A stretch of DNA of 64,000 bases from Ectocarpus siliculosus (Eukaryota > Sar > Phaeophyceae > Ectocarpales > Ectocarpaceae), in NCBI GenBank assembly GCA_000310025.1, contig FN649747.1, positions 1,989,478-2,053,477 of the forward strand. Direction: 5' to 3'. The position numbers and the translations under genes were made by a program. The notes under the pieces are model-generated. The model made no database searches and was not told where the DNA came from. It was given only the letters and a program-made list of their open reading frames with translations. Every line of letters begins with the position of its first letter. Within the stretch, counting starts at the first letter, position 1. Shown here piece after piece: positions 11,059 to 22,400 of the stretch.

Positions 11059-14000
11059 TTCTGCGGGAACACGAGCAGTATCGACAGCAGCGACGGCGAG
11101 GATCAGAGCCCCTCCGATCGGTAAGTAAGGGATGATTCTGGGAACATGCGAGGACGGTGCTCTAGAGGAAATTCTCCATTCACGACAGCAGTGTACATAC
11201 TCTTTGTTGGTTGTTGGTTGTTGGTTGTTGCTGTTGACATTTTTGGTGCGTAACTCGTCTTCCTGATGCCGACCCCATCACCTCATGATCCAAATCAGCA
11301 CTGGTACGACCAAACCGACATGTGTCGTCCCAAGTTCAGCACAGAAAGTGCAAAATATTTTTGCGAAGTCCGGAAATTCCGGAAATCTCCCGGCGGGGTG
11401 ATGTGGAGGGTGCCTACCCGAGGGGATGTCGACGGCTGCGTTGGATGACAACCAATGGGTGACAGTGTCGCCCTGGCGCACCAGTTGTGCGTATATTTTG
11501 TGGCAGTATTTCAACATGTATTCCGCTCTCTCCCCCTGTTGTGCGCTCTTCTTCCATTTTCGTGCTTGCGTGCGGTTGTATCAGAGCGGCGCAGTTCGGC
11601 AAATTTGGGGGAAACCGGCCAAGCGGTCCGTACTCGCACAAGTGAGTGGACGTGTGCAAGAGGGGAAGGGGGAGCATTGACCTTTCGCTACGTAGTATTT
11701 AGGTTGTTTTGTGCCTCTTCTTTTTGGAGTACCCCACCTCGTTGTGTTTCTCTCGAACGGATCGAGGTGATGACGCTCGTAACACGCTCATCAATTTCTT
11801 ACAATCATGTGTAAACAGCAATTTACCACGTTCCCGTACAAGCGTATGCGCGGCGCATGTTGCGTCTACAGCAGCATTTACATCGCGCATTTGCTGTGGA
11901 AATTCACCTCCAGCGCTGGTTGGACGCAGACAATGGCGTAGTATCAGCCGCTGTGCTTACTCAAACCTCCACCACCGTCCCCCGTCTCTGCTCACCCCCC
12001 GCCCCCGCCCCCGCCCCCGCCCCCGTTCCCGATGGCATATGCCCACGCCGCCATCACCCGAATACATAGCACCTTTCTTTCTGGCAGGTCCTCGGAGAGG
12101 GCTGGTCGGCCGGCGGTGCAGTTGTCGCCTTCGTTCCGCCCGTCCGCGCGTTCGTCACGGTCTCCCCAACGCTCCGGACTCCTGGATCGGTATCCCCGAG
12201 GCCGTCACTTGTCTCCGGCCGCGGTCCACGACAGAGCGGCGGCGGCGGCGGCGGCGCGGCCTCGTAGCGCATCCGGTAGCTCCCCGCTGCTGCCCTCGCG
12301 GACGGAAATCGTGCGCCCGACTCCACGGGCTAGTAGTACCCCTGCTCCGCGACCTCCATCGGAGGGTGCGAGCGCGGCCGCTGCTGCCGCCGCGGTGGCA
12401 ACAAGTCCCACCGCCAGCCCGTCCAACCGGGAGCAGGCGGTGCTGCAGAGAATTTCCGCTCCTGAGTCTCCTCGTTCGGGTTTCCCCTCGGCGGTGGCGA
12501 CGCTCTCCACCCCGCAGCGGATGCGGCGGAAGTCTTACACGCAGCCGGCGACGTCGTTCTCCGTAGAGGACACGCTGCTGTTGGCGTCGAGCGGTCTAAC
12601 GGCCTCAGCTAGCGGGACGTCGCCGGCGCCGGCGACCCCCCAGCGCCGGTGGGAAGCTTCTCCGTCGACGCCCCGTAACTGGCCGACCATGACTTCTTCC
12701 GCGAGCAATACTCCTAGCAGCCGCCACCGCCGTATCCGCCAGTGGGACTCCACGCAGCTGCGCGGGGTGGTGGGGGCGGGTGGGCCGGCCGCGGGGAAAA
12801 GATACGGAGGTGAACCCGGCAGGAGTCAGTCGTGGGGGGAACGAAAGGAGACTGAGGCGGAGGAAGAGAGACATGGCGGCGGCGTCAGCGGCTTCGGCGG
12901 CTGGAGCGGCAGGGTGCCGGGGGAGGGTGCCGCGGCTCGAGTTTACGTCGGAGCGAAACTGGAGCAGCCGCTGGGTGTAGGCGTGCGGAGGGCCGGGGGG
13001 GGAAGGGGCAGGGCGAGTGCTCCCTTGACGGAGTCAAGCCCGAGCAGTGGTGTAGTCTTGAGGAGGTCGTGGGAAGAGAGGAAGTTTTCGACGAAGGACG
13101 AGGATGAGGAGGAGGAGGAGGAGGGGAAACGTCGCACCAGTCGGGAGAAAGACGAAGGCGTCGCTCGACCACGGGGCGTCGCCAGCTTTGGCGTCGGAGT
13201 TAGTACCGAAGGAGAGCCGCCGCCGCCGCCGCCGGATGGCGGCAGCCCGCCCTCGACGCCGCTGTCGGCGAAGCCGCCGGGGTGCGATTGGGACTCACCG
13301 GTCCCCGCCGCCGGTGGCCTGGACGGCCGCCGTTCGAGGGCCACGCGCGCCGAGGAGGAGGACAGGTGGCTGGAAGACTTCTTGGAGAAGAGCCCGCCCT
13401 CCGAGCCCGGGAGCCACAAGACGTGCTCCACCCAGTGGTCGGAGATGGAGTCGCAGTCGCAAGGGTCCGGGAACTCGTACGCCGGGAGCACGACCAGCAG
13501 CAGCGCGATGAGCGGTGAGGCTGCCTGCCGCCTTACGCGTTTTTTTGTTTTTGCTTCGTGCCGTCTCTCTCTGCTTCTCTTGTGTGGTCTCTTACCGATG
13601 ATGGTATCGCTGAGAACAAAGTCATGTTGTGTGTAGGGGCTAAGAAGGCTTGGCGACTGCCGCCTGTGAAGATCGTCAACCGGGAGTGCACAATTCACAA
13701 CTCTCATGCATGGAAAGATACATAGCAACGGTTACCCGCGGTGGGCTGAACTAATTCCTGCGCTGTCTGTGCCGACGTCGCTTCGTCGGCAACGTATGCA
13801 AACCACCTGGGCCACCACGCACAAACACCATGGTGGACACACGATCGATTTCAGTCTTTCCCCTCTTTTCGTTGTTCCAGTCACACCACTCTCTCTTATG
13901 TCTTATTATCCTCTAACCCCCCCCCCTCCTCAGCACATCCCGCGGGAAGACGGTCGGTCCACACGTGGTCATCGACGACGAGCCCGCGTCCCCACGCGCC

Positions 14001-14214
14001 CACAATCGCCGAGGCGAAACGCCATCCACCCGCCTCCTCGTCGCCGTCGCTGGCGGTAGTGGTGTCTACGGGCGGGCCCAAGAGCCGTCCGGAACCTTGG
14101 AAACCCCGGGAGGATGTATCGGGGGGGGATACTCCTAGCCTACTGACCCCGGGAGCCTTGACTCCGGGTGCCCTGCGCGCCAGGTCAGAGTCCGCCCCGA
14201 TGATATGGGACTGA
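4549..14214 (+). CDS. RING-H2 zinc finger protein with long Ser/Pro-rich tail (putative E3 ubiquitin ligase)
   Basis: My six-exon model is 4549-4773, 5187-5356, 9290-9402, 10436-11120, 12088-13514 and 13934-14214, giving 966 residues with every phase matching. The RING is split by a 3.9-kb intron. C107-x2-C110 ... C125-x-H127-x2-H130 lie in exon 2; C133-x10-C144-x2-C147 lie in exon 3, with the split codon AG|G giving R132. The spacing is canonical RING-H2 (C3H2C3), the fold that recruits E2 enzymes. The last pair reads CCVC where CPxC is usual. HEWL after C133 supplies the family's Trp. Residues 170-966 are Ser/Pro/Arg/Glu-rich and probably disordered, with a 12-Ser run coded by (AGC)12 and several TP/SP sites. 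There is no membrane segment. The start is the first in-frame ATG after a strong acceptor at 4505, so an upstream coding exon is possible. RING identity is strong; ligase activity and substrate are inferred. Confidence 0.82.
5876..5935 (+). other. tRNA A-box-like sequence
   Basis: GGCCCGAGTGGCCGAGTGG resembles the 5' half and A box of a tRNA(Ser/Leu) type gene. No B box (GGTTCGANTCC) follows within 80 bases, and no cloverleaf could be drawn. It is at best the head of a tRNA-derived element. It lies in the large RING-H2 intron, just before the MITE. Confidence 0.2.
5951..6158. mobile_element. MITE with 24-bp terminal inverted repeats and TA flanks
   Basis: CAGATGGCGCCCGCACTTAA-GAAC at 5953-5976 is repeated as its exact reverse complement at 6133-6156. 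A TA dinucleotide sits directly outside each end (5951-5952 and 6157-6158). The 204-bp body has no coding capacity. The short motif GTTCTTA recurs several times inside (near 5999, 6055, 6118, 6133). TA target duplication plus short perfect inverted repeats fits a non-autonomous Tc1/mariner-type element. It lies inside intron 2 of the RING-H2 gene. The perfect ends suggest a fairly recent insertion. Confidence 0.85.
6574..6629 (+). repeat. (CT)28 microsatellite
   Basis: A pure CT dinucleotide run of about 56 bases inside the large RING-H2 intron. Confidence 0.97.
8511..8640 (+). repeat. Dispersed repeat family B, copy 1
   Basis: The core TTAGCATTGACCGTGCTAAC followed by CGGCTGAC..TGAAAATACGTC is shared with 55045-55165 and 58528-58610. 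All three copies follow a GT-rich or TGTGT-containing tract. The copies also share a GGGACCC(T/C)GTGA segment near their 3' part (clear in copies 1 and 2). There is no coding capacity. This copy lies in the large RING-H2 intron. Confidence 0.65.
8945..8970 (+). repeat. (GT)n microsatellite
   Basis: A GT dinucleotide run with one interruption, intronic. Confidence 0.9.
9098..9118 (+). repeat. (GA)n microsatellite
   Basis: A short GA run in the same intron, about 170 bases before the RING exon 3 acceptor. Confidence 0.9.
9505..9625 (-). repeat. Repeat fragment homologous to 47165-47255
   Basis: Read on the minus strand, TCGACGAGATG ... CCAAAACC ... GGCACAAGCTTGGT matches 47178-47255 on the + strand with scattered differences. 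It lies in intron 3 of the RING-H2 gene. It is probably a decayed copy of the element that precedes family A at 47 kb. Confidence 0.6.
11023..11058 (+). repeat. (AGC)12 coding microsatellite
   Basis: Twelve AGC codons give a run of serines at about residues 366-378 of the RING-H2 protein. It is likely length-polymorphic but frame-preserving. Confidence 0.9.
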
Positions 14215-17200
14215 GTGGGCGACAAGGAAGGCAATGGTTTTTCGTTGCGTGGGGGGGTTGCGGGGAGGGGGCAGGTTTTGCTCCACCGTGGATGTTCTCT
14301 CGAGAAGAACCGGGAGAGGAGGTGGAGGGCTAGAGCGGTGATATTTTTCTGAGCGTGTTTTGTTTTTCCTCGCTCTCTCTGTCAAGGAGGAGAAGACGGG
14401 GGGGGGGGGGGCGCAGTTGGGGGTGTATCCTTGCCCCGTGTGTTCCCTTTCCTACGACTGTGGCTGTTTTCGGGTAAGTGGGACAATTGGCTGTGTTCTG
14501 CCGGAGGTTCGCGTACGCTGTGTGTGTACTCTTGGTTCGATATCCCTTGTCTCTTAGCGGTGACGAGCCGGGTGGTTATAGATGGCACGGCTCGTGCGGC
14601 TGCGGCCTCTCGGGGGGGGGGGGGGGTTGAGTGGGACGGATTGGGAGTCGAGAGCATGGCCAGCGAGTGATGCGGCTGCGGCATTAGCCCACCTACAAGT
14701 GTGGGTCTGTCTGTCCGTGTGTTTAGTCTGAATGTTTTGTTTCTGTGTCTTGTGCTTCTGCCGGTGTCTGTCTCGTCTCTTTGTATGGCCTGTCTGTCTC
14801 TCTTGTCTTGTTGTCTGTCCTAAACCTTCGAAACTTTTGGTCGTACGAAATTGACCCCTTGTACGGATTAACCCCATGGCCAGCAGGTTTGTTCCGTTGC
14901 CGAGCATTTAGAAGGGTGCGAAGAGGGGTTAGCTGGGTAGGGGTCGCGCGAGAAACAGGCATTGGATGGACGACTTGTATTCCGCCACACACGCACTTTC
15001 GAAGGTGTTGAATCCGTAAGTTAGTTTACTCTGTAAAATATTTGTCCTACTTTTCTTGCTTATTTAGAATATTTTTCGTGTATTGTAACAACCGTTTGTG
15101 CACGCGTGTTTTTTTGTTTTTGGTACTGCTTCAAGTATAGTCGGTCTAGTGCTGTGCTTTGCGACACATTGCTCTGATTTTTTTTTTTTTCTCTAGGACC
15201 GGAGTCGGAAGCCTGGCTGCACATTGTTCATGCGTTGAGGATGCAATGTACTCGGCGTGTGTTGCGTACATGTAAATTAGCGGGGGGGGAAATGAGATGG
15301 CAACGCTTGTTAAAGTGATTAATCCAAGCCACTGTCGAAATTGTGCTGGCTGTCTGCCGCTGGGTGGAGTCCATCGCGTTTGGCTACAATTTCTTTTTTT
15401 AAGTCTCGTTTTCGTCGGGAGCCTTGTCGTCTATGTCTGGCCTGCTGTGTTGGTATGTGACGCACATCTTTTTTTTATTTCCGGTTGTACGGGTCCGGCG
15501 TCCATTTAGTGTCCCCCGCCCCCGTTCCCCGGGCATCTTCATTGTTTTGTGAAGAAACTAATTGACAGTCAGTTAGTGCCGTAGAGGCAACTCTCCTACT
15601 GCTCGATTTCCCCACTCGAATGGCGGGAGAAACAAACAAAAATATACGACCTTTCATGGGGGGTAGGCAGCGCGGCGTTTTTGAGTGGATTTTATTTAGG
15701 GTTGTGTGGTAAGACAACAAATGTTTTTTGTATAGTGCTCTAGTATACCTTGCAGAGGCGGATGGATGGCTTTTTCCCGGAAGATGTACTTGTAGGCTGA
15801 AATCTCCATATCTTCGTGTACACACATGGCCATCGATGATATTTTTGTTTTTTTCTGGGTCCGCATCATGCATGTCGGTCGGTCGCGGTGGTTCCCGTTC
15901 GTTATCAGTTGGTGGCGTTGGCTTGCACGCCGATGACGTGAGCGTGTTTCTTGGTTCTGGGGTACATTTTTTTTTTTAGAATCACCACACGGAGAAATTC
16001 CGTGTTTCGCACCAAGACGCAGGCAACACTATCGGTCGTTTCGTCATCGTGTAGACTAATTGTTGTCGAGTTTGGATTGACTGCGTACTGGATGTTGCTA
16101 CGTCTTGCTCTTTCTCTTTACGGGCTTGTCTTGTGTCTGTCGTTCCTCGGAAAGGAAACCACTAACTCTGTTGTTCGTTATTTGCTACTGCTGCTGCTAC
16201 GTGTCTCTCGTCATTTTCTTTTCATGTTTATGTAAGCCATACGTTGTGGGCGCCATGCCCCCCCCCCACACGGAAGTCGGGACGTAGGGTGTCCTTCTCG
16301 GCACCCTATACGCATGGATGAATGTGCGTGCTGCTGCACGATGGTGTTGAGGGAGGGATAAATGGCACATTCCAAGTAAGTCTGGTCTAGCGTCAACCTC
16401 TATCGGCCACAATCATCCCCTGCATTGCCGCCAGAACCTGATCGTTCGAGGAGCGTGGCAACACTGTCGGCATGCACTTGGTCATCTCAGGACCCTGAGC
16501 AGACTTCTTGTTGATTTGGCTCCAAAGGTGTCCTACGTAGTTGGCTCCAATATGTCTTAATTTAAGATGTCTTAGTTGGCAGCAACATACCGTTCTTGGC
16601 AGCGAAATGCCTTACCGACTCCAGCATGTCTTCATTTCCGAGCGGCTCGTCGAGATCCTTGCATCACTAGAGATTAAAACCTTCGCTTGCCCATCATCGG
16701 CCGAAAGTATTCTACGTGTAGAACACCACCAAGACACTCACTTACTCCTCAACTTGCAACAACCAACCCAAATGACCAAAGCCTTGACATCGAGGACGGA
16801 AGATAAGTCTTAGCATGTAGAGGCCAATGAAGCATTGGTCGACGTGAAGACCACGATGATGTCAACAGCAACAAGGATACCAATCCCGACATCCAACAGC
16901 AACAAGAAGAAAACCAATTACTGAAGTAATTAATACTTCCGACAAGGACGACGGACAGTCCTGACGATAACGACCGGAAACGTTCCTGGGTGGTGATGGA
17001 AGATTGATTATGATGACGACGACGCCCAGCGTCCGCGGTCACACGGACGATGCCATCGGCCCCTGCTGCTCTCCCCTTTAAAGCTGTCAAGGTGTTGCAC
17101 GGACGGTGCCCGGTTTGATTGATGCCTTCCTCCGGGAGTGTCGAATCATGGTGACGGCGGTCGACCACGGAGAATGATGATGACGGCCATTCATGACGAA

Positions 17201-19464
17201 GAAGAACATGGACGGACCACCCAGCCAGGAAGCAAATACCCTCCTTGGGCAAGCGATGCCTGACTGACGATGGACACGTCATGTGTATCTTGTAGCGAGG
17301 ACAACTCACTGGTGGTTGGTCTGATTTGTCACCACGCGGCACTACGCGCCATCACCACCATGAAACAGACGCTGCTTGCTGTGCATCATCATTATCATCA
17401 TCGTGATGGAGACGTACGCCGGGCAGAGGGCTATTTTCTCTCTTGATATTTAGTTGGGGGGGGGGGTGGGGCCGGGGCCCCGGGGTGGACGACGAGCGAG
17501 TCCAACAAAAACAATACCGCGCGCGCGCTCTATCTACTGCTGTTTAACTTAGTCTACAGTACGTCTACACAACAACACGAACAACGTCAAAAAAAGAACG
17601 ATCGCGCGAACAATAACGGGGCCCAAACAATTCCGTAGTTATTGGCCAGAATTCCGTCAGTTCATGGTTTTCATCAAATCGGATAACTCCCCCAAAGCGA
17701 GTTCGCGGCGTTCCGTGGGTCGGGCGGGCGGGCGGGTCGGGCGGTTGCTGTCTGTCGAAATTGAATGGGAACGAAACGAATCGTAGTACATAGTGCATAC
17801 GTTCCGGCAGGAAACAAAACTGAAAGAAGGGGCGATTTTGGTCTTGTGTTCGGTTGCGAAACGCACCGATCGATGGGTAGTGGGTTTTGGTAGAGACTAG
17901 CTATCCCGTATACGACTGACTACGGCGACGAATCGAAAAAAACTCTGGGCGAGGGGAGGGGGGGGGAGGGGGAGGGGGCACCGTGGTACCAACCAACAAA
18001 AATTACCAAACGTAAAACAAAGGAGTAGCTCCGCAGCTCATTGCCAGGCCAGAACAACAGAAAGCAGACCTGGTGGTACGGCATTCGTGAGATGCATGCG
18101 TAAGGCTCGCCTCCGCAACGAAATATAGCCAGATTACGTGCGGCGGGCGACCTATATTAACAGATCTTCAAATCTTCAAGGGGGAAGGGGGAGGAAACAC
18201 AAACAAATATCACTTCAACCAACACCTAAGCTAGAACATAAACACCGATCGATGAAAATATCGTTACAACTTGTTCACTAGAAAGAAGAGTGGCCAAACA
18301 CCGTAAACGCAAAAACGGCTAGTACGGACGAGATGTCGTCGGGCTAATGACACCGTTCGTATCTTCACTCAAATCCCCAACCATCCCCCCCCCCCGCACA
18401 CACAACAGAGGGTTTACTTTACTTACACGCCGAATGAAACGAGTGTGTCTGCTAGCCAACCCACAAACAAACCGCACACCGGCGGCGGCCAAGCGTGGCG
18501 GGGTATTTCAAAACACTGCTGCAGCCACTGCTATTGCCTCCACTCACCTTGAGCACACTTACCTTTGCACCGTCGCCTCCTGCGGAAACTTCGGGCGGGG
18601 GCGTGGTCCGTGACGGCAGAGAGATAGATGCATCCTCTTAAGGACTGAATCCTCTCTCGCTTCGACACCCCCACCTGACCGATAGCAGCAAGCAGTCGTC
18701 CCGTCGTTTGTGGCATGGGAGAGCAGGAGGATAGTTTGGGGTCGACGGAAACCGAAGAAAGTGATTTGTTGCACGCGTATGTACGTATAGACAGAGTGCA
18801 CACGTTGAACTTGAGGCGACTGGCCATGCAACCCCTATTGCATGTGCGTCTTCTTCTTGTGATATTTCAAAGAATGTGCTCGAGGCTCTACAGCAGTCTA
18901 CAAGTTCCGCCACATGAAGCAAATGTCTTGTTTTGCCCGTTATCGTAGCAGAACGCACACCCTGCAAGGAAACCATTGAGTCTTGTCGCATCAGCCCTCA
19001 TGCTCAATTACCCTGGGCGAGGCCTACTGAAAAATGACACAAGCACGGGAGCACGAGGCAAAGGCTCGACCCCTAACACGTACCGTAGGCCCTGCCTGCA
19101 TCGCCAGTGTACGACGACAGAAATATCTCTACCTCTTCGAGCCAGCCAGGAACACGTGGTGCGAACGCCCAACACCGATCCCGTAAACTGTATCTAACCC
19201 CCTTAGGAAGGAACGATTGGCCCTCGGTGATCGGTCCTGTGAGAACAATGCTCCGTCCTCTCGAGGACGCGTGGCCAGTGGTCTTCACCGCCTGGCTAAG
19301 GCATGCAAAACACAAGAGTACCCTCCCTCGGAGACACCACCCTTAGAAATACAGGTGTGTGCATGCGGGATGAATGAGAACATCGGCACTCGACACCGGA
19401 TCCATTCCACCCCGGCTTCTGCACGTCTACGGCTAGCGAGGAGTCCTTGAAGCCTCACCTTCCA
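14215..19464. other. 5.2-kb convergent intergenic region
   Basis: This lies between the stop of the RING-H2 gene and the stop of the Cdc20-family gene, which point at each other. The stretch 14690-16250 is T-rich on the + strand and dense in stops. I find no recognisable exon. One weak signal on the minus strand is a pair of strong donors (GTAAGT and GTGAGT) at about 18562 and 18547, after an open segment. This could be a UTR intron or part of an unrecognised minus-strand transcript. A LINE 3' tail copy lies at 19195-19320. Long G/C tracts are present at about 14398-14411, 14612-14624 and 17457-17466. Confidence 0.5.
19195..19320 (+). repeat. LINE 3' tail copy
   Basis: This matches the 3' end of the LINE fragment at 2541-2650 (minus strand there): GATCGGTCCTGTGAGAACAA, the palindrome GTCCTCTCGAGGAC, then AAGGCATGCAAAACACAAG and AGTACCC. 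The orientation is +. Only the last ~120 bases of the element are kept, as expected for a strongly 5'-truncated retrocopy. It ends in CCCTCCC rather than a long C tract. Confidence 0.75.
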
Positions 19465-22400
19465 CTACCGCAGGTTGTGCATGCTCGACAACGACCCCGC
19501 GCCGCCGCCGCCGCCGCCGCCGCCGTGGCCCGCCGCCTTCCCGCGGGCCTTGGCGTTAGGCGGGGACCCGAACATGTCCCAAAACCTCAGGGTCTCGTCG
19601 GCAGCCGCGGACACGACCGTCGAGCCGTCCGGGGAGGTGTCCATGTGCAACACCCTGCCAGGTTGTTCGATTGTACATACATTAGGGTCAATGACACATG
19701 TCAGATGCCGGTGGAATGAGGGAAGGACCGTCATTTTTTGCGGCGTGAGAAAATTAAGGAAAGAGAAGGGTCAACAACTAACAGGAGACACCGAAAAAAA
19801 AAAATAGTTAGATAAAAAGGACCCCAAAGCCGTGTGGTTGTTCCATTCACTGGAAGCGCAATCATCCTCCGGAGATATTGCAGCGGAACAAGTTAAATAG
19901 CCGCCGGAGGCTTGGAATGGGGTTGATTCTGCAGAGGGGGGGGCTCCGTGTGACCGATGCAAACCGTGGGTGTACTCCCCTTGATTCACGGCGGCAACGT
20001 ATCCTACGCTTGTCGTCGTTTGGACACCTACGATCTGCTACATGCGTCCAGAGCACACACATACACGTGCACGCACAAGCATCGTCCCGTGGAGAGGGCG
20101 CCCCTGCGTACATTATTACTTATGTTCCCAAGGAGTAGGACGGGGTGGGAGCAAGTCACATACATATATCACACCTCGACGTGTGGCCCCTGAACTCCTT
20201 GATCTTGAGCATGTTCGGGTACTTCCAGAGGCACAGCTGGTTCTCGCTGAAGCCGTGGGAAGACACGAGCTCCTTGTTGTGCCGAGACCACTGAAGGGAA
20301 CACACCTTCGCTCAAAGACAACACAAGGGTAGCATGCATGCGTGCAAGCCGTAGACCCGGGTTAGGATGATCGGGGTGCAGGACTCGCGTGGAAAGCTCC
20401 AAACCCCACGTGCACACAGAACGGAGGCAACCACACCCACAGGGATGCATGCCTACCGCTAAGGATGGTTGGGATGGTTGGGATGGACGGGACGTACAAG
20501 GCTCGCGTGGACGGAAGAGCCCGACATCACACGCACACACACAGAGCAGAGGAAGGAGGCCAAGCCCAAACGACAGCAGCGATGACGCACGCCGAAACGT
20601 ACAAGTGGAGAGACGGCCCTACCTAATTCGCCTCGCTAGCTGGAAGAAAAAACACCAGCGAAAGCGTTCATCCACGCGACAAAGTCGTAATTAGACGCCG
20701 CTATGTACATGCCGGAGTCTGGTGCTCTGCAGCACGGGCACGTCAGTCGCTCGGAATACCTGGCTTCCGGTGTCGACGGAGTTGAGCATCGCACCGTTCG
20801 CAGTGTTCCAGAACTGCGGTACAATTGTGGGGCGGAACAACAGTGTGATTGGTGGAGGGAGTCATGAAGGAAAGAATTTTTTTTTAGCACATCCACCAGG
20901 AAGTAGACGCGTGCGTGCATGAGTGTAGACAGCTGGGGTCGGGAGAAATACTCTGGGTTGAATGATTCCTGATGACCCAGCAGAAGGGAAAAATAAACGA
21001 GGATAATACGGCACAGTAAAAAAAAGTGGTACGGTAAGGCGTTATTTCGGACCACACCTGATGACCGACCACGCGACAAAAAACACACGGAAGGACGTAC
21101 TGTGGGCAGGCAGTTCTGAAATCTTAACCGAGGACAGCAGTGCCATACAACCCAGCCACCCCCACACACACCTTGATGGTCCGGTCAGCGGTGCCCCCGC
21201 CCGATGCCAACAAGTGCCTCTGGGACGGGCACCACGCCAACGCCTTCACCGCCGCCTGGTGCTGCACTAGGGTCCTTCGAGGCCTGTGGACAGGGGACGA
21301 GCGGCCGCCGCTGCTGCCGCCACCGCCGCCACCTCCTGCTCCCCCCCTCCCGCTCATGCTGGCGTCCCACAGGCAGAGGAAGTTCTCGTTGCCCCCCGAT
21401 GCGAGAGTGTTGCCGTCCGGCGACCACTTCAGTCCGCACACCTGATGCCGGTTGTTTGTGCAGTTTTTGCATTTCGTCAATTTGGAATTGAAAGTGACCT
21501 AGAAGATTGTGGGTCGAGAGCAAGCTGCCTTCGGCAATACGCACCAACTGATGGCTTTAGCATTTTTGTGACCACGGGCCGAGTCTTTGCTAGATTTTGG
21601 GATTAGCAACTGACATGAGTTTAATGTGAAGAAAAACAACAACAACAACCAACATTGTTGGAAACGAAGCGTCGCCCGACAGCACTCTCGATCTTGACTC
21701 AACTCAACAGCTGCACATAACACGAAAGACGCACCGACCACTACACCGCACGCGCGAACTACACCTCTACACAAAAACACCATGCGACGGGTATTGCATG
21801 TCCAGCTTACCTCCTGCTCATGTCCCGTGAAGGTAGCCATCTTGTGGTTGGGCATCCTGACGTCATGCTGGATGATGCTGCTATCCCTGGAGCCCGAGCT
21901 GAGGACGTGCCGCTTCCAGGCGAGGGTGCCCACGCGGGCCGAGTGACCCGACATAGTCCGAACCTGAAAACGAGAACAATAGCGACACGACGGTAATAAA
22001 ATAAAGCGAGAAAAAGACCAAAAAAAGGGGGGAGATGACGGTAAAAAAAGAAAGCAAGACGACGATAAGAAACATCATTAAAGCAAGACAGCGGAAAAGA
22101 AAGAAACACAACGCAAGACGACCGACCTAGAAAAAGAAAAAAAGAAGCGACTCGTCGTGATCGAATGAGAGGTCAGGCATGGCTCGATTCTAATGGACCA
22201 ATGAACTTGGCAGCAACGCTGGTACGATATTTTAGGAAGAGAGTCGTCGTCATAAAAAAGACAGGCCGACGTCGTTGGAGTCTCTGATTGGTCAACCAAC
22301 AGGAGGGGAGAAGACAGATTTTTTCCTGCGCCTCCTCACACACAATTCACGGAAACGAGCGAGAACAAAAGTAGCAAACGTAAACGTGTCAGATCCGACG

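Noticed and set aside
12054-13728. Several long open frames on the opposite strand of the RING-H2 tail exons
   Set aside because: They are shadows of a GC-rich, Ser/Pro/Arg-coding exon. The + strand frame has matching splice phases and the final stop.
16749-17342. 197-residue minus-strand frame
   Set aside because: Composition is irregular, with no domain and no splice partners.
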